Below, in pieces: positions 6,861 to 13,722 of a stretch of 38,300 nt of DNA (within the stretch, counting starts at the first letter, position 1; each line of letters begins with the position of its first letter). The stretch is from contig CAIOXL010000187.1 of assembly GCA_903862245.1 (NCBI GenBank), positions 1 to 38,300 on the forward strand, read 5' to 3'. The DNA comes from an uncultured Geobacteraceae bacterium (GTDB lineage: Bacteria; Desulfobacterota; Desulfuromonadia; Geobacterales; Pseudopelobacteraceae). The notes under the pieces were generated by a model. It was not told the DNA's origin. It made no database searches and saw only the letters and a list, made by a program, of their open reading frames with translations. A program made the translations under genes and the position numbers.

Positions 6861-7310
6861 TCATACCTCCACAGCAACTGCAGCTTCGTAATCGTCGAGG
6901 CGATAGATGTTGTTCCATGACAAGCCGCACCGTTGACATAAGCACTGCTGTGTCATCGTCCCCTTCAATGCCGACAAATGACCGGGAGAGATGTCCTTGG
7001 TTGCACACTTCGGACATCTTTCGCCAGCCTGACGGATGAATGTATCTCTGGTGACAAATTCGGGCTTATCCAGACCTGCGACCTGAACTGCAGCGGCACC
7101 GGCTGCAGCACCTTCTACAGTTGCGGCAGCCTCAGCTGCGGTTACATCGACAGCCAGGATTTTCGGCGGGGTAGCATCCCGGTATTTTAACTCGACCGTG
7201 TAGCCCTTTCCGGTGCGCTCAAAGTTGATGCCGAAGGTTGTGCCGCGCAACGGCCCCATGTTTAACTCGGTACAGCGGGCTTTTAGGGATTTTTCAGTTA
7301 CTTTTGCCAA
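6861..7310 (-). CDS. Hypothetical protein with C-terminal zinc ribbon
   Basis: The start is TTG at 7310, placed 6 nt after AAGGAG, giving 149 residues. The N-terminal 60 residues (MAKVTEKSLKARCTEL...) have no recognised domain. An Ala/Val-rich linker spans about 55-78. The C-terminus holds a four-Cys ribbon: CPKC at about 99-102 and CQRC at about 125-128, followed by GLSWNNIYRLDDYE. That tail resembles zinc ribbons in phage or mobile-element proteins of this group. It lies about 100 bp beyond the 3' end of tRNA-Ser, the side where integrated elements sit. Function unknown. Confidence 0.65.
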   Translation of the reverse strand: MAKVTEKSLKARCTELNMGPLRGTTFGINFERTGKGYTVELKYRDATPPKILAVDVTAAEAAATVEGAAAGAAAVQVAGLDKPEFVTRDTFIRQAGERCPKCATKDISPGHLSALKGTMTQQCLCQRCGLSWNNIYRLDDYEAAVAVEV

Positions 7311-7359
7311 TGGTTTCTCCTTTTGGTTGCTACGTTCACACTAACGTTATCACGTTCAG

Positions 7360-7398
7360 TTTTAAAACAAGAAGGGTTACAGCGTGTAGCTGTAACCC
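7360..7398 (-). terminator. Intrinsic terminator after tRNA-Ser
   Basis: Perfect 10-bp arms at 7374-7383 and 7389-7398 surround a 5-nt loop. On the minus strand they are followed by TTCTTGTTTT. The hairpin begins 12 nt past the encoded CCA of tRNA-Ser. Confidence 0.8.
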
Positions 7399-7409
7399 AT
7401 TGTTTTTTG

Positions 7410-7497
7410 TGGCGGAGAGGTAGGGATTCGAACCCTAGGTACGTTGCCGTACACCTGATTTCGAGTCAGGCACCATCGACCACTCGGACACCTCTCC
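7410..7497 (-). tRNA. tRNA-Ser (anticodon CGA)
   Basis: An 88-nt cloverleaf with the 3' CCA encoded. The acceptor stem pairs GGAGAGG with CCTCTCC. The anticodon loop is CTCGAAA on a 5-bp stem (CCTGA/TCAGG), giving CGA. A long variable arm (class II) and the T-loop GGTTCGAACCC are present. It reads UCG serine codons. Its 3' end points toward the decayed block at 3.3-7.3 kb, consistent with use as an integration target. No second copy of the 3' end was found in the window. Confidence 0.97.
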
Positions 7498-7511
7498 GTT
7501 GGCGAGGAGCT

Positions 7512-7540
7512 TGTATATCCTATTTCGTTCACTATTTCAA
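7512..7540 (-). promoter_or_regulatory. Sigma-70 promoter of tRNA-Ser
   Basis: On the minus strand TTGAAA (7540-7535) and TATACA (7517-7512) are exactly 17 bp apart. The predicted start is near 7505, 8 nt ahead of the mature tRNA. Confidence 0.75.
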
Positions 7541-7576
7541 CTCCGGTTTTCAGATGTGCGCCCTTTTGTGCCACCT

Positions 7577-8272
7577 TCAGCGGCCGATGCTCTTTGATGA
7601 CGCGGCCCCGGTGATGCCGTGGCGGATGCCGATCTCTCCGCCGTCAGCCTGCCCTCTGCTGTAGGCATCACTGTTGATGTAGCTCCGCCGGCTATGCATG
7701 GTCCTGATGTTGCCGATTTCGTTCATGGCTTGCTTGATCAGCCCTTCCTTGACCGGGACCAGTGCTCCGGTGGTGACCGGGGTCTGCACCTTCTGCTCTC
7801 TCAGGCGGGCGGTAATGGTGGAAACCGCTCCCAGATAATAGGAGTGACGTACCAGTTCGCGGTGGCGGGATGCGGTGGTGGCGGGGTCATACTGCTTCAT
7901 ATAGGTGCCGCACAGTTTTCTGACGGTTCTGTCCAGATAGGTGAAGGTGTAGGCAGCGATCTGCACGTCGGCACCGACGCCGATAAAGGTCATTCTGCCG
8001 GTGGCGGGGTGGTGCACCGCCTGACAATCAAAGGCGCTGCTGACCCCGGCGCTCAGGTGCCGCAGCCATTTCGGCAGGGTTTTGGCTACGGCGGTTTCCA
8101 CCGTGTCAGCCTTGTCCGGCCGGTGGGATGCTTCGATGTCGGCCATGGCAAGGTTGTGCTCCGCCAGCAGCCGCTGGGCGTGACCGGCGGCCAGGGCGGC
8201 TTCATGTTCATTGCTGGAGTCGGCTAACGCCAGCAGCTTCTTGATCTTTTCGATTATGGGTGATGGTTCCAC
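7577..8272 (-). CDS. DUF2786 domain protein
   Basis: About 231 residues. The N-terminal DUF2786 module is clear: IIEKIKKLLALADSSNEHEA followed by ALAAGHAQRLLAEHNL, at about residues 6-42. The rest carries a YLDRTVRKLCGTYMKQY helix and a Ser/Arg-rich C-terminus (GNIRTMHSRRSYINSDAYSR). DUF2786 proteins occur in chromosomes, phages and plasmids and have no settled function. A TTG at 8290 starts the longest frame, but the GTG at 8272 lies 9 nt after a CCGGAG site inside that extension and is preferred. No operon partner: tRNA-Ser lies beyond its 3' end and a repeat region upstream. Confidence 0.8.
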   Translation of the reverse strand: MEPSPIIEKIKKLLALADSSNEHEAALAAGHAQRLLAEHNLAMADIEASHRPDKADTVETAVAKTLPKWLRHLSAGVSSAFDCQAVHHPATGRMTFIGVGADVQIAAYTFTYLDRTVRKLCGTYMKQYDPATTASRHRELVRHSYYLGAVSTITARLREQKVQTPVTTGALVPVKEGLIKQAMNEIGNIRTMHSRRSYINSDAYSRGQADGGEIGIRHGITGAASSKSIGR

Positions 8273-8450
8273 GGGGGTACTCTCCGGCAATTGATTTTGA
8301 AAACGGCAGTTCGAATAACACGGAGCAACAGAGCAACAGAGAAATCAAAGGCTTACGTGAGAAACAGGATTTAGCGATTCGGTACGTCTCATAAAGGCTG
8401 TTTCAAGAGGATTTTTTTTCCTGAGTGGAACGAATCTCCCGCTTATAATT

Positions 8451-8556
8451 CCCTCTCCCTGAGGGAGAGGGCGGGGTGAGGCGGAAGTGCTGAATTATAC
8501 CGCATCGCTGTCCCCTCAACCGGCCTTCGGCCACCTTCTCCCTCAAGGGAGAAGGG
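8451..8556. repeat. Large REP-like palindromic repeat
   Basis: The 8291-8637 gap holds no gene. Its centre is a two-unit palindrome. CCCTCTCCCTGAGGGAGAGG lies at 8451-8470 and CCTTCTCCC...GGGAGAAGG at about 8533-8555. Inner arms GGGGTGAGG and CCCCTCAACC also pair, so the whole 106 bp can fold on itself. The motif is the widespread proteobacterial CCCTCTCCC/GGGAGAGGG intergenic repeat. Such elements are usually non-coding and multicopy. Confidence 0.75.
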
Positions 8557-8584
8557 ATAGGCGGTAGATCAGTACTAATCAGTT

Positions 8585-8620
8585 AAAAAAAAGGCCGCAT
8601 CCGAAGACGCGGCCTTTTTA
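8585..8620. terminator. Bidirectional intrinsic terminator
   Basis: GGCCGC (8593-8598) pairs with GCGGCC (8609-8614) around a 10-nt loop. An A-run precedes it and a T-run follows, extending the stem. On the minus strand it ends the Lys/Ala-rich peptide gene, 18 nt after its stop codon. Confidence 0.85.
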
Positions 8621-8637
8621 AACATGCTGAAGAAAAA

Positions 8638-8877
8638 TTACTTTGCAGCAGGTGCAGCAACGTCAGCTTTAGGAGCTTCTACTTTTTTAGCTTTTTTTGC
8701 TTTTTTTGCTTTTTTAGCAGGCTTTGCTTCTTTCTTTACTTCAGCAGCAGGAGCAGCGGCAGCAGCAGGAGCGGCAGCAGGTGCAGCAGCAGGCTTAGCA
8801 GCATCAGCAGCAAATACTACAGCAGAGAAAGAAAGAGCAACAAGAGCAGCAACGATTGTGGAAAGAACTTTTTTCAT
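8638..8877 (-). CDS. Secreted low-complexity Lys/Ala-rich peptide
   Basis: 79 residues. A textbook signal peptide starts MKKVLSTIVAALVALSFSAV and ends with cleavage expected after VFA (residue 23). The mature part is almost entirely Ala, Pro, Lys and Val: Ala/Pro repeats (residues 28-47), a Lys block KKAKKAKKAKK near 58-68, and an Ala-rich tail. It would be a small, disordered, very basic exported protein. An excellent sigma-54 promoter (8921-8936) and a GGAGG site before the ATG indicate real, regulated expression. No function is known. Histone-H1-like composition is only a resemblance. Confidence 0.75.
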   Translation of the reverse strand: MKKVLSTIVAALVALSFSAVVFAADAAKPAAAPAAAPAAAAAPAAEVKKEAKPAKKAKKAKKAKKVEAPKADVAAPAAK

Positions 8878-8920
8878 GGGTAAAACCTCCGAATAATGTG
8901 GCGAATCTGTTGTTACTTAA

Positions 8921-8936
8921 AGCAGGAGGCGTGCCA
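8921..8936 (-). promoter_or_regulatory. Sigma-54 (-24/-12) promoter
   Basis: On the minus strand TGGCACGCCTCCTGCT matches TGGCACG-N4-TTGCT except for one C. The GG and GC are 10 bp apart. The predicted start is near 8910, giving a 33-nt leader before the ATG at 8877. Confidence 0.8.
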
Positions 8937-9077
8937 AGTACTCCTTGCCGCGTAACTTACTGTAAAACATACCTATATAATATTTATACCGTTTCTTCGC
9001 TGACACATCGAACCTTATATACTCGCCCCCATACCCTAAATGGGGTTTATTTTCTGATTACACGTCCCCGTACCCGC

Positions 9078-10235
9078 TTACTTTGATACTTCTGCGGGAG
9101 TTATCTCGGATGATATCAGCTCTGCAGTAATATTTCCGAGAAACGCCGACGCTTCAATGCGGATCGGCACCCTGTTTTCGTCATTGGTGAACCAGGCGGT
9201 GACATTACCCGTTCTCTTGAAAACCCCGCCCTGCTTGTCATAATGGAGCTGCAGCGTGTCCATTTTCTGCAGATTGCGCATCCGTATTTCCTCCTGACGC
9301 ACTATATCCAGCGTAATCGGAGCATAATTTTCACCATCATAGACATGTAGCAGCTCGCTTTTACCTACCTGAAGCGGCCGGTTTCTCAGCAGGTACAGTG
9401 AAGAGAGAATATCCAGTACTTCACCGTTCGGGATCTTCTCATCTGCGTAACGGTTGCGCGTTCGGTCAACCCAGAACACACGTTTGTCTCTCAGAAACAA
9501 GGTGAAACCGGTATCTCTGATCAGACTGCCTTCATGCTGCTTGAACCTGCTGACAATAAAATCCCCCCCCACGTGCCTGGTTTCAATCAGATTATCTACG
9601 GAGTAAAAACTTGACATCTCGACAGTTGACCTGGTTTTCAGGGAGATCTTCAGCTCACCGTTCATATTTGACGCTTCCAGCTCTGCGCTGGCCACCGGGA
9701 TGCCGAACACGGTGATCAGATAGGTCAGTTTTTCACTTTTTACTGATAAAAACTCGGCTGCCGTTCGTAAGGGCGGGATTGCACTAAGGGTATGATGTAC
9801 TCGTTTTGGTGCGGGTGGGGGAGTCGGCCTGGTCGACTCGCCTGCTGCAGGCTCAACAACAGCCTGCTTAACCGGAGGTGTGTCCGCTGCCGGGATAAAG
9901 GCTCCGGAATCAGCCTGAACTGTCGGCGCAGCATTCCCGGCATCGCTGGTATCATCGGGGACACTTTCTGCGGCGACATTCTTCTCACCTGCGTTGGCAG
10001 GCGGTTCAGCAGATGGTGCAGACAGATCAACGGTGACTCCAGTCAACATCTTTACCGGTGTCGTAAAGTTGAAGCGGCCAAATCGCCCCATTGAGAGCAG
10101 CACCATCAGATGGATGGCGATGGATGCAGCGATAAAGAGGATTATGGTGCGCTTGTGGTTCAAGAGGTTATTCACACTTTCCTTAGTGAGTGGCCTTACC
10201 GCAACGACTGAATCTGGTGGTGGGTAGAACGTCAT
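9078..10235 (-). CDS. DUF3108 protein with TonB-like N-terminus
   Basis: 385 residues from the ATG at 10235; the frame continues to a TTG at 10301 without a better ribosome-binding site. Residues about 26-46 (KRTIILFIAASIAIHLMVLL) form one membrane anchor. A Pro/Ala-rich periplasmic linker (about 75-145) follows, including TRPTPPPAPKR. The C-terminal 230 residues (LTYLITVFGIPVASAELEAS onward, with IETRHVGGDFIVSRFKQHEG) are the DUF3108 beta-rich domain. The layout resembles TonB but lacks the TonB C-terminal fold. A cell-envelope role is likely; substrate unknown. tRNA-Gln lies just upstream, so it may be read through from that promoter. Confidence 0.8.
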   Translation of the reverse strand: MTFYPPPDSVVAVRPLTKESVNNLLNHKRTIILFIAASIAIHLMVLLSMGRFGRFNFTTPVKMLTGVTVDLSAPSAEPPANAGEKNVAAESVPDDTSDAGNAAPTVQADSGAFIPAADTPPVKQAVVEPAAGESTRPTPPPAPKRVHHTLSAIPPLRTAAEFLSVKSEKLTYLITVFGIPVASAELEASNMNGELKISLKTRSTVEMSSFYSVDNLIETRHVGGDFIVSRFKQHEGSLIRDTGFTLFLRDKRVFWVDRTRNRYADEKIPNGEVLDILSSLYLLRNRPLQVGKSELLHVYDGENYAPITLDIVRQEEIRMRNLQKMDTLQLHYDKQGGVFKRTGNVTAWFTNDENRVPIRIEASAFLGNITAELISSEITPAEVSK

Positions 10236-10338
10236 CAGATAGGCTGAAACATAAAAGCCCTGAGATCTCTGTGTAGCAAAAGCGTACACAGAGAAGATCA
10301 AGGCATTAAAAGCAGCGGTTTCGGCTGCATGAATTATT

Positions 10339-10413
10339 TGGCAGGGGTACCTGGATTCGAACCAAGAGATGACGGCGTCAGAGGCCGTTGCCTTACCGTT
10401 TGGCTATACCCCT
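10339..10413 (-). tRNA. tRNA-Gln (anticodon CTG)
   Basis: 75 nt including the encoded CCA. Acceptor AGGGGTA pairs with TACCCCT. The anticodon loop CTCTGAC on stem ACGGC/GCCGT gives CTG. The T-arm contains GGTTCGAATCC. D-loop and body match glutamine tRNAs (TAGCCAAACGGTAAGGC). Confidence 0.96.
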
Positions 10414-10417
10414 ATTA

Positions 10418-10458
10418 AAAAGAGCGCTCTTTGTAGCAAATCATGATCATGCCGTCAA
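10418..10458 (-). promoter_or_regulatory. tRNA-Gln promoter overlapped by a palindrome
   Basis: TTGACG (10458-10453) and TACAAA (10435-10430) on the minus strand are 17 bp apart; the start is predicted near 10423. The perfect 14-bp palindrome AAAGAGCGCTCTTT (10418-10431), followed by T residues on the minus strand, overlaps the -10 and start site. It could act as a weak terminator for the kor operon ending at 10465. Confidence 0.6.
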
Positions 10459-10464
10459 GACATT

Positions 10465-11007
10465 TCAGCCCCGGGCGGCCTGAGCACCCGCTTCCATTGC
10501 GTTGACATTCGCAGGTATCAGCCGGTGGTTACGTTCCGGAAGGGCTTTTTTCAACGCCGCTTCCAGCGAGGCGCGCTGCAACGCTCCGGATTTTTCAATA
10601 TACGCCCCGCAGGCAACCATATTCACCATCCGCACATCACCCAGATCGAGAGCAATCTGGTTCATGGGGACCAGCACAATCTCTACTCCCGGCAGAGTTA
10701 TATTCTGACAGTCAACCAGACTGGAGTTAACGATACAGATCCCCCCCTGTTTGACTTTAGCAGCATATTTGTCGAACGAAAGCTGATTGAGGAGGACCGA
10801 AACGGACGGATTACCGACGACGGGAGAGCCGGTATCACCATCGGCAAAAACGATCGTACACATGGCAGAACCGCCGCGCTTTTCAACACCATAGGCCGGA
10901 AAAAAAGACACGTTTTTCCCTTCATGGATAGCGGCATATGACAGCAGATTACCGGCCAGCAACACACCCTGTCCACCGTAACCGGCAAAAAATACATCAT
11001 AACGCAT
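10465..11007 (-). CDS. korC: 2-oxoacid:ferredoxin oxidoreductase, gamma subunit
   Basis: 180 residues from the ATG at 11007, 7 nt after a GGAG site (the frame runs 14 codons further without support). The N-terminus MRYDVFFAGYGGQGVLLAGN has the GxGGQG loop of the gamma domain, which contacts CoA in the POR/KOR/VOR superfamily. FFPAYGVEKRGGSAMC is the conserved second block. With alpha, beta and the ferredoxin subunit it oxidises a 2-oxoacid plus CoA to acyl-CoA, CO2 and reduced ferredoxin. The gene order D-A-B-C matches KOR and VOR sets. Which 2-oxoacid is used cannot be decided from motifs. Confidence 0.9.
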   Translation of the reverse strand: MRYDVFFAGYGGQGVLLAGNLLSYAAIHEGKNVSFFPAYGVEKRGGSAMCTIVFADGDTGSPVVGNPSVSVLLNQLSFDKYAAKVKQGGICIVNSSLVDCQNITLPGVEIVLVPMNQIALDLGDVRMVNMVACGAYIEKSGALQRASLEAALKKALPERNHRLIPANVNAMEAGAQAARG

Positions 11008-11020
11008 GGTTAGCTCCAGA

Positions 11021-11764
11021 TCACAGATTGGCTGTATTTTTATAAACACCCAGCGGGAAATAGGGAATCATCTCATCAGTCACCCGCTGGTTGGCATCAA
11101 GTGGATTCATCCCCCAGTTGGTCGGGCAGGAAGCCAGAGCCTCGATGAAGGAAAATCCCTTTTTCTCGACCTGATAGCGGAAAGCGGTCTTAATCATTTT
11201 TTTGGCGTTGAGCACATTTTTGGGACTGTTGAGGGCGACCCGGGCAGAAAACGCCACCCCGTCCAGATTGGAAAGCAGTTCCGCCATTTTGAACGGAGAG
11301 CCGTCCTTGGAAGTGTCGCGCCCGTAGGGAGACGTGGATGTCTTCTGACCCGGCAGAGTGGTCGGAGCCATCTGCCCCCCGGTCATGCCGTAGGTCGTGT
11401 TGTTGACAAAGATGACCGTGATATCCTCACCGCGGTTGGCGGCATGGATAATCTCGGACATGCCGATTGCGGCCAGATCACCATCTCCCTGGTAGGTAAA
11501 GACAATCCGGTCCGGGCGGGCCCGTTTTGCACCGGTGGCAACGGCCGGAGCGCGCCCGTGAGGCGCTTCGATGACATCGACATCGAAGTATCCGTACAGG
11601 AAAACCGAGCAGCCGACTGAAGCGACCCCGATCGTTTCACTGCGGATACCGAATTCGTCCAGCGCTTCGGCAACCAGACGGTGAACCGAGCCGTGATGAC
11701 AGCCGGGGCAGAAGTGGGTTGAGACGTCTTTCAGGCTTTCCGGCCTGGTAAATACCTGTTTCAT
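11021..11764 (-). CDS. korB: 2-oxoacid:ferredoxin oxidoreductase, beta (ThDP) subunit
   Basis: 247 residues from ATG 11764 ([11 protein letters not shown]). The thiamine-diphosphate site is visible: [20 protein letters not shown] followed by [19 protein letters not shown], with GDG...NN for Mg-ThDP. Near the N-terminus CPGCHHG supplies Cys residues, probably for the subunit's 4Fe-4S cluster together with Cys53 in VGCSVFLYG. It catalyses decarboxylation and electron transfer. It lies 19 nt after the alpha gene and 13 nt before gamma, so translation is coupled. Size and order favour KorB/VorA rather than the larger fused PFOR. Confidence 0.92.
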   Translation of the reverse strand: MKQVFTRPESLKDVSTHFCPGCHHGSVHRLVAEALDEFGIRSETIGVASVGCSVFLYGYFDVDVIEAPHGRAPAVATGAKRARPDRIVFTYQGDGDLAAIGMSEIIHAANRGEDITVIFVNNTTYGMTGGQMAPTTLPGQKTSTSPYGRDTSKDGSPFKMAELLSNLDGVAFSARVALNSPKNVLNAKKMIKTAFRYQVEKKGFSFIEALASCPTNWGMNPLDANQRVTDEMIPYFPLGVYKNTANL

Positions 11765-11783
11765 GGGAGATATCCTCAACTAC

Positions 11784-12866
11784 TCAGGCAGCGGCCCGAT
11801 AGTTTTTCTTGATCTGTTCGAAAAGTTCCTCCGGCGTCGGCAGCGATCCTGCGCCGGGCGGCCGACCATAAAAAGCAACATCGGCATCGCGTGCCACGGA
11901 CAGACGGACATCATCGATCATCTGACCGGTGGAAAGCTCCACATCCAGAAAAAGCTTGCACCGCTCCGACAACGCAGCATAGGCCTTTTTGGGAAACGGA
12001 AACAGGGTGATCGGCCGCATCAGGCCGACCTTCATGCCGGCTTCGCGAGCCATGGCAACAGCGGTTTTGGCAATTCTTGAGGTGGAGCCGAAAGCGGTCA
12101 CGATCAGCTCGGCATCGGCGGTGTGAACCTCTTCCCAGCGGCACTCCCGGTCGGCCAGCTCCTGATAGCGGGCCTGCATCTTCCAATGGAACGCTTCCAT
12201 CTCACCATCACCCAGGTACAGGGACTTGACGACGTTCTGTGGTTCACCCGCTGCACGGCCGCGCACAACCCAGTTTTTCGGAGGCAGCACCGTCTCGGGA
12301 CGTGGTCCGCAGGTAACCGATTCTTTCATCTGGCCGATAACTGAATCAGCCAGCACCATGGCCGGCATCCGGTAGATGTCGGACAGATCAAATGCCAGCA
12401 TGGTCAGGTCATACATCTCCTGCACCGATGCCGGTGCCAGGACGATAATACGGTAACCGCCATGTCCACCGCCCCGCGTCGCCTGAAAATAATCGGCCTG
12501 TGAAGCGTCGATTCCGCCCAGTCCGGGGCCGGCACGCATTACGTCAACGATGACACCCGGCAGTTCTGAGCCGGCCATGTAGGAAATCCCCTCCTGTTTA
12601 AGGGAGATGCCGGGGCCGGAAGATGAGGTCATGGCACGAACGCCGGCAGCAGAGGCACCCAGCAGCATGTTAATGGCGCCGATTTCGCTCTCCGCCTGAA
12701 TGAATTCTCCTCCCAGGCGGGGAAGCTCTCGTGACAGATACTCCGGGATGTCACTCTGCGGGGTGATCGGATAACCGAAATAGCAGTGACAGCCGGCCTC
12801 CAGAGCCGCCATGGCCACCGCTTCGTTGCCTTTGACAAATATTTTTTCAGGGGATCCTGTCTGCAT
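11784..12866 (-). CDS. korA: 2-oxoacid:ferredoxin oxidoreductase, alpha subunit
   Basis: 360 residues from ATG 12866, placed 8 nt after AAGGAG; a GTG three codons earlier overlaps that site. Domain I begins FVKGNEAVAMAALEAGCHCY, with FGYPITPQSDIPEYLSRELP, typical of alpha subunits that bind the pyrimidine end of ThDP. AMTSSSGPGISLKQEGISYM is the conserved substrate-side block. The domain II Rossmann part contains LIVTAFGSTSRIAKTAV near residues 250-266. In this window branched-chain 2-oxoacids (VOR activity) would feed isobutyryl-CoA to IcmF, but 2-oxoglutarate is equally possible by sequence. Confidence 0.92.
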   Translation of the reverse strand: MQTGSPEKIFVKGNEAVAMAALEAGCHCYFGYPITPQSDIPEYLSRELPRLGGEFIQAESEIGAINMLLGASAAGVRAMTSSSGPGISLKQEGISYMAGSELPGVIVDVMRAGPGLGGIDASQADYFQATRGGGHGGYRIIVLAPASVQEMYDLTMLAFDLSDIYRMPAMVLADSVIGQMKESVTCGPRPETVLPPKNWVVRGRAAGEPQNVVKSLYLGDGEMEAFHWKMQARYQELADRECRWEEVHTADAELIVTAFGSTSRIAKTAVAMAREAGMKVGLMRPITLFPFPKKAYAALSERCKLFLDVELSTGQMIDDVRLSVARDADVAFYGRPPGAGSLPTPEELFEQIKKNYRAAA

Positions 12867-12871
12867 TCGTG

Positions 12872-13078
12872 TCACTCCTTAAATACCGAGATGGCAACAT
12901 CAGGGCACATCTCGGCGCATAACGAACAGCCGGTGCATTTTTCGGGGCCGGAAAATACCGCCATGGCAACCCCCAGGCTATTGGGCGTATCGCTCAGGCT
13001 TACCAGCTTTTTCGGGCAGGCTATGGTGCAGAGTCCGCACCCTTTGCAGCGCGTTTCATCAATCAAGATATGCGGCAT
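12872..13078 (-). CDS. korD: 2-oxoacid:ferredoxin oxidoreductase, ferredoxin subunit
   Basis: A 68-residue dicluster ferredoxin. Cluster motifs are CKGCGLCTIACP (about residues 12-23) and CTGCSLCAEMCP (about 48-59), each CxxCxxCxxxCP, binding two 4Fe-4S clusters. It passes electrons from the ThDP subunit to soluble ferredoxin. Two ATGs six bases apart compete; 13078 has the better spacing (9 nt) to AAAGGA. It is the first gene of the four-gene set, with its stop 5 nt before korA. Confidence 0.92.
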   Translation of the reverse strand: MPHILIDETRCKGCGLCTIACPKKLVSLSDTPNSLGVAMAVFSGPEKCTGCSLCAEMCPDVAISVFKE

Positions 13079-13112
13079 CAGCATTCATCCTTTACGTGAT
13101 TTCAGGTTGTCC

Positions 13113-13143
13113 CTTGTAGCAGATTAAAAACTCGTACGTCAAG
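13113..13143 (-). promoter_or_regulatory. korDABC promoter with weak operator half-site
   Basis: TTGACG (13142-13137) and TACAAG (13118-13113) are 18 bp apart on the minus strand. CTTGACGTA at the -35 matches one half of the 18-bp operator found at the other catabolic promoters. The second half (CGAGTTTTT) matches poorly. A further TTTACGTG lies downstream at 13091-13098. It fits the set only partly. Confidence 0.4.
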
Positions 13144-13206
13144 TACCAGCAAACGGTGCGTCAGCTTTCATGGTATGAGCGGTAGTGCGGCGGGTCCACA
13201 GCTGAC

Positions 13207-13246
13207 AAAAAAACAGGTATTTCCACATATGGAGAAATACCTGTTT
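13207..13246 (-). terminator. Intrinsic terminator after DUF2889 gene
   Basis: AAACAGGTATTTCC (13211-13224) pairs with GGAGAAATACCTGTTT (13231-13246), leaving a 6-nt loop. On the minus strand it is followed by a run of seven T. It separates the FeS-etf-acd-gct operon from korDABC. Confidence 0.88.
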
Positions 13247-13269
13247 ACTGCCCCGATATCCGGGGGAAC

Positions 13270-13719
13270 CTACGCTGGTCGCCGTATATACCCCGCGCAG
13301 CTCCCCGTGAGGCGTTCGCTGATCGAGTCAAGCATCTGCTGTTCATCGGTAAAGCCGGCCGCCGCTTTAACGTTCAAGGCGAGGGGGAGCAGTCCCAGCA
13401 GCATCACCCGCAAATTGCCGCACCCTTCCCCGCCGCCGAAAGTCTCCTGCAATTTCCGGTTAAGCCCCCTGCCAACCACAAACCCGATGAGCCGCTCCAT
13501 CCGGGCGGCAACAGCGGGACAATCTTTCGATGGATGACGGACAAATTCCACCGCAGCGGTACGTATTTCAAGTGTGCCAAAATCCACCAGCACCGTTATC
13601 CGGATGTCATGAAAACGGTCCGTGAGGCGGGCGGTCAGTTTAATCTGATCATTTTCTGCTCTGACAACGTGGTAACTGAGATCCCGCTGGAAATCCTCCA
13701 TGGCGTTTAACTGCGTCAA
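13270..13719 (-). CDS. DUF2889 protein
   Basis: About 149 residues. The DUF2889 pattern is visible: RLTDRFHDIRITVLVDFGTL, then a segment with HPSKDCPAVAARMERLIGFV and GRGLNRKLQETFGGGEGCGN followed by LRVMLLGLLPLAL. The Cys residues at CP and GCGN are family features. Function is unknown, although genes of this family often sit near acyl-CoA or aromatic catabolism genes. It is the last gene of the operon, immediately after gctB. The start is uncertain: TTG 13719 has AAGGGG 6 nt upstream, while ATG 13701 has no site. Confidence 0.75.
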   Translation of the reverse strand: MTQLNAMEDFQRDLSYHVVRAENDQIKLTARLTDRFHDIRITVLVDFGTLEIRTAAVEFVRHPSKDCPAVAARMERLIGFVVGRGLNRKLQETFGGGEGCGNLRVMLLGLLPLALNVKAAAGFTDEQQMLDSISERLTGSCAGYIRRPA

Positions 13720-13722
13720 CAC

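Noticed and set aside
8940-9077. Hairpin CCCCAT...ATGGGG near 9025-9045 as a terminator of the DUF3108 gene
   Set aside because: The T-rich tail is on the plus strand, where no gene precedes it, so a terminator role for the minus-strand gene is not supported.
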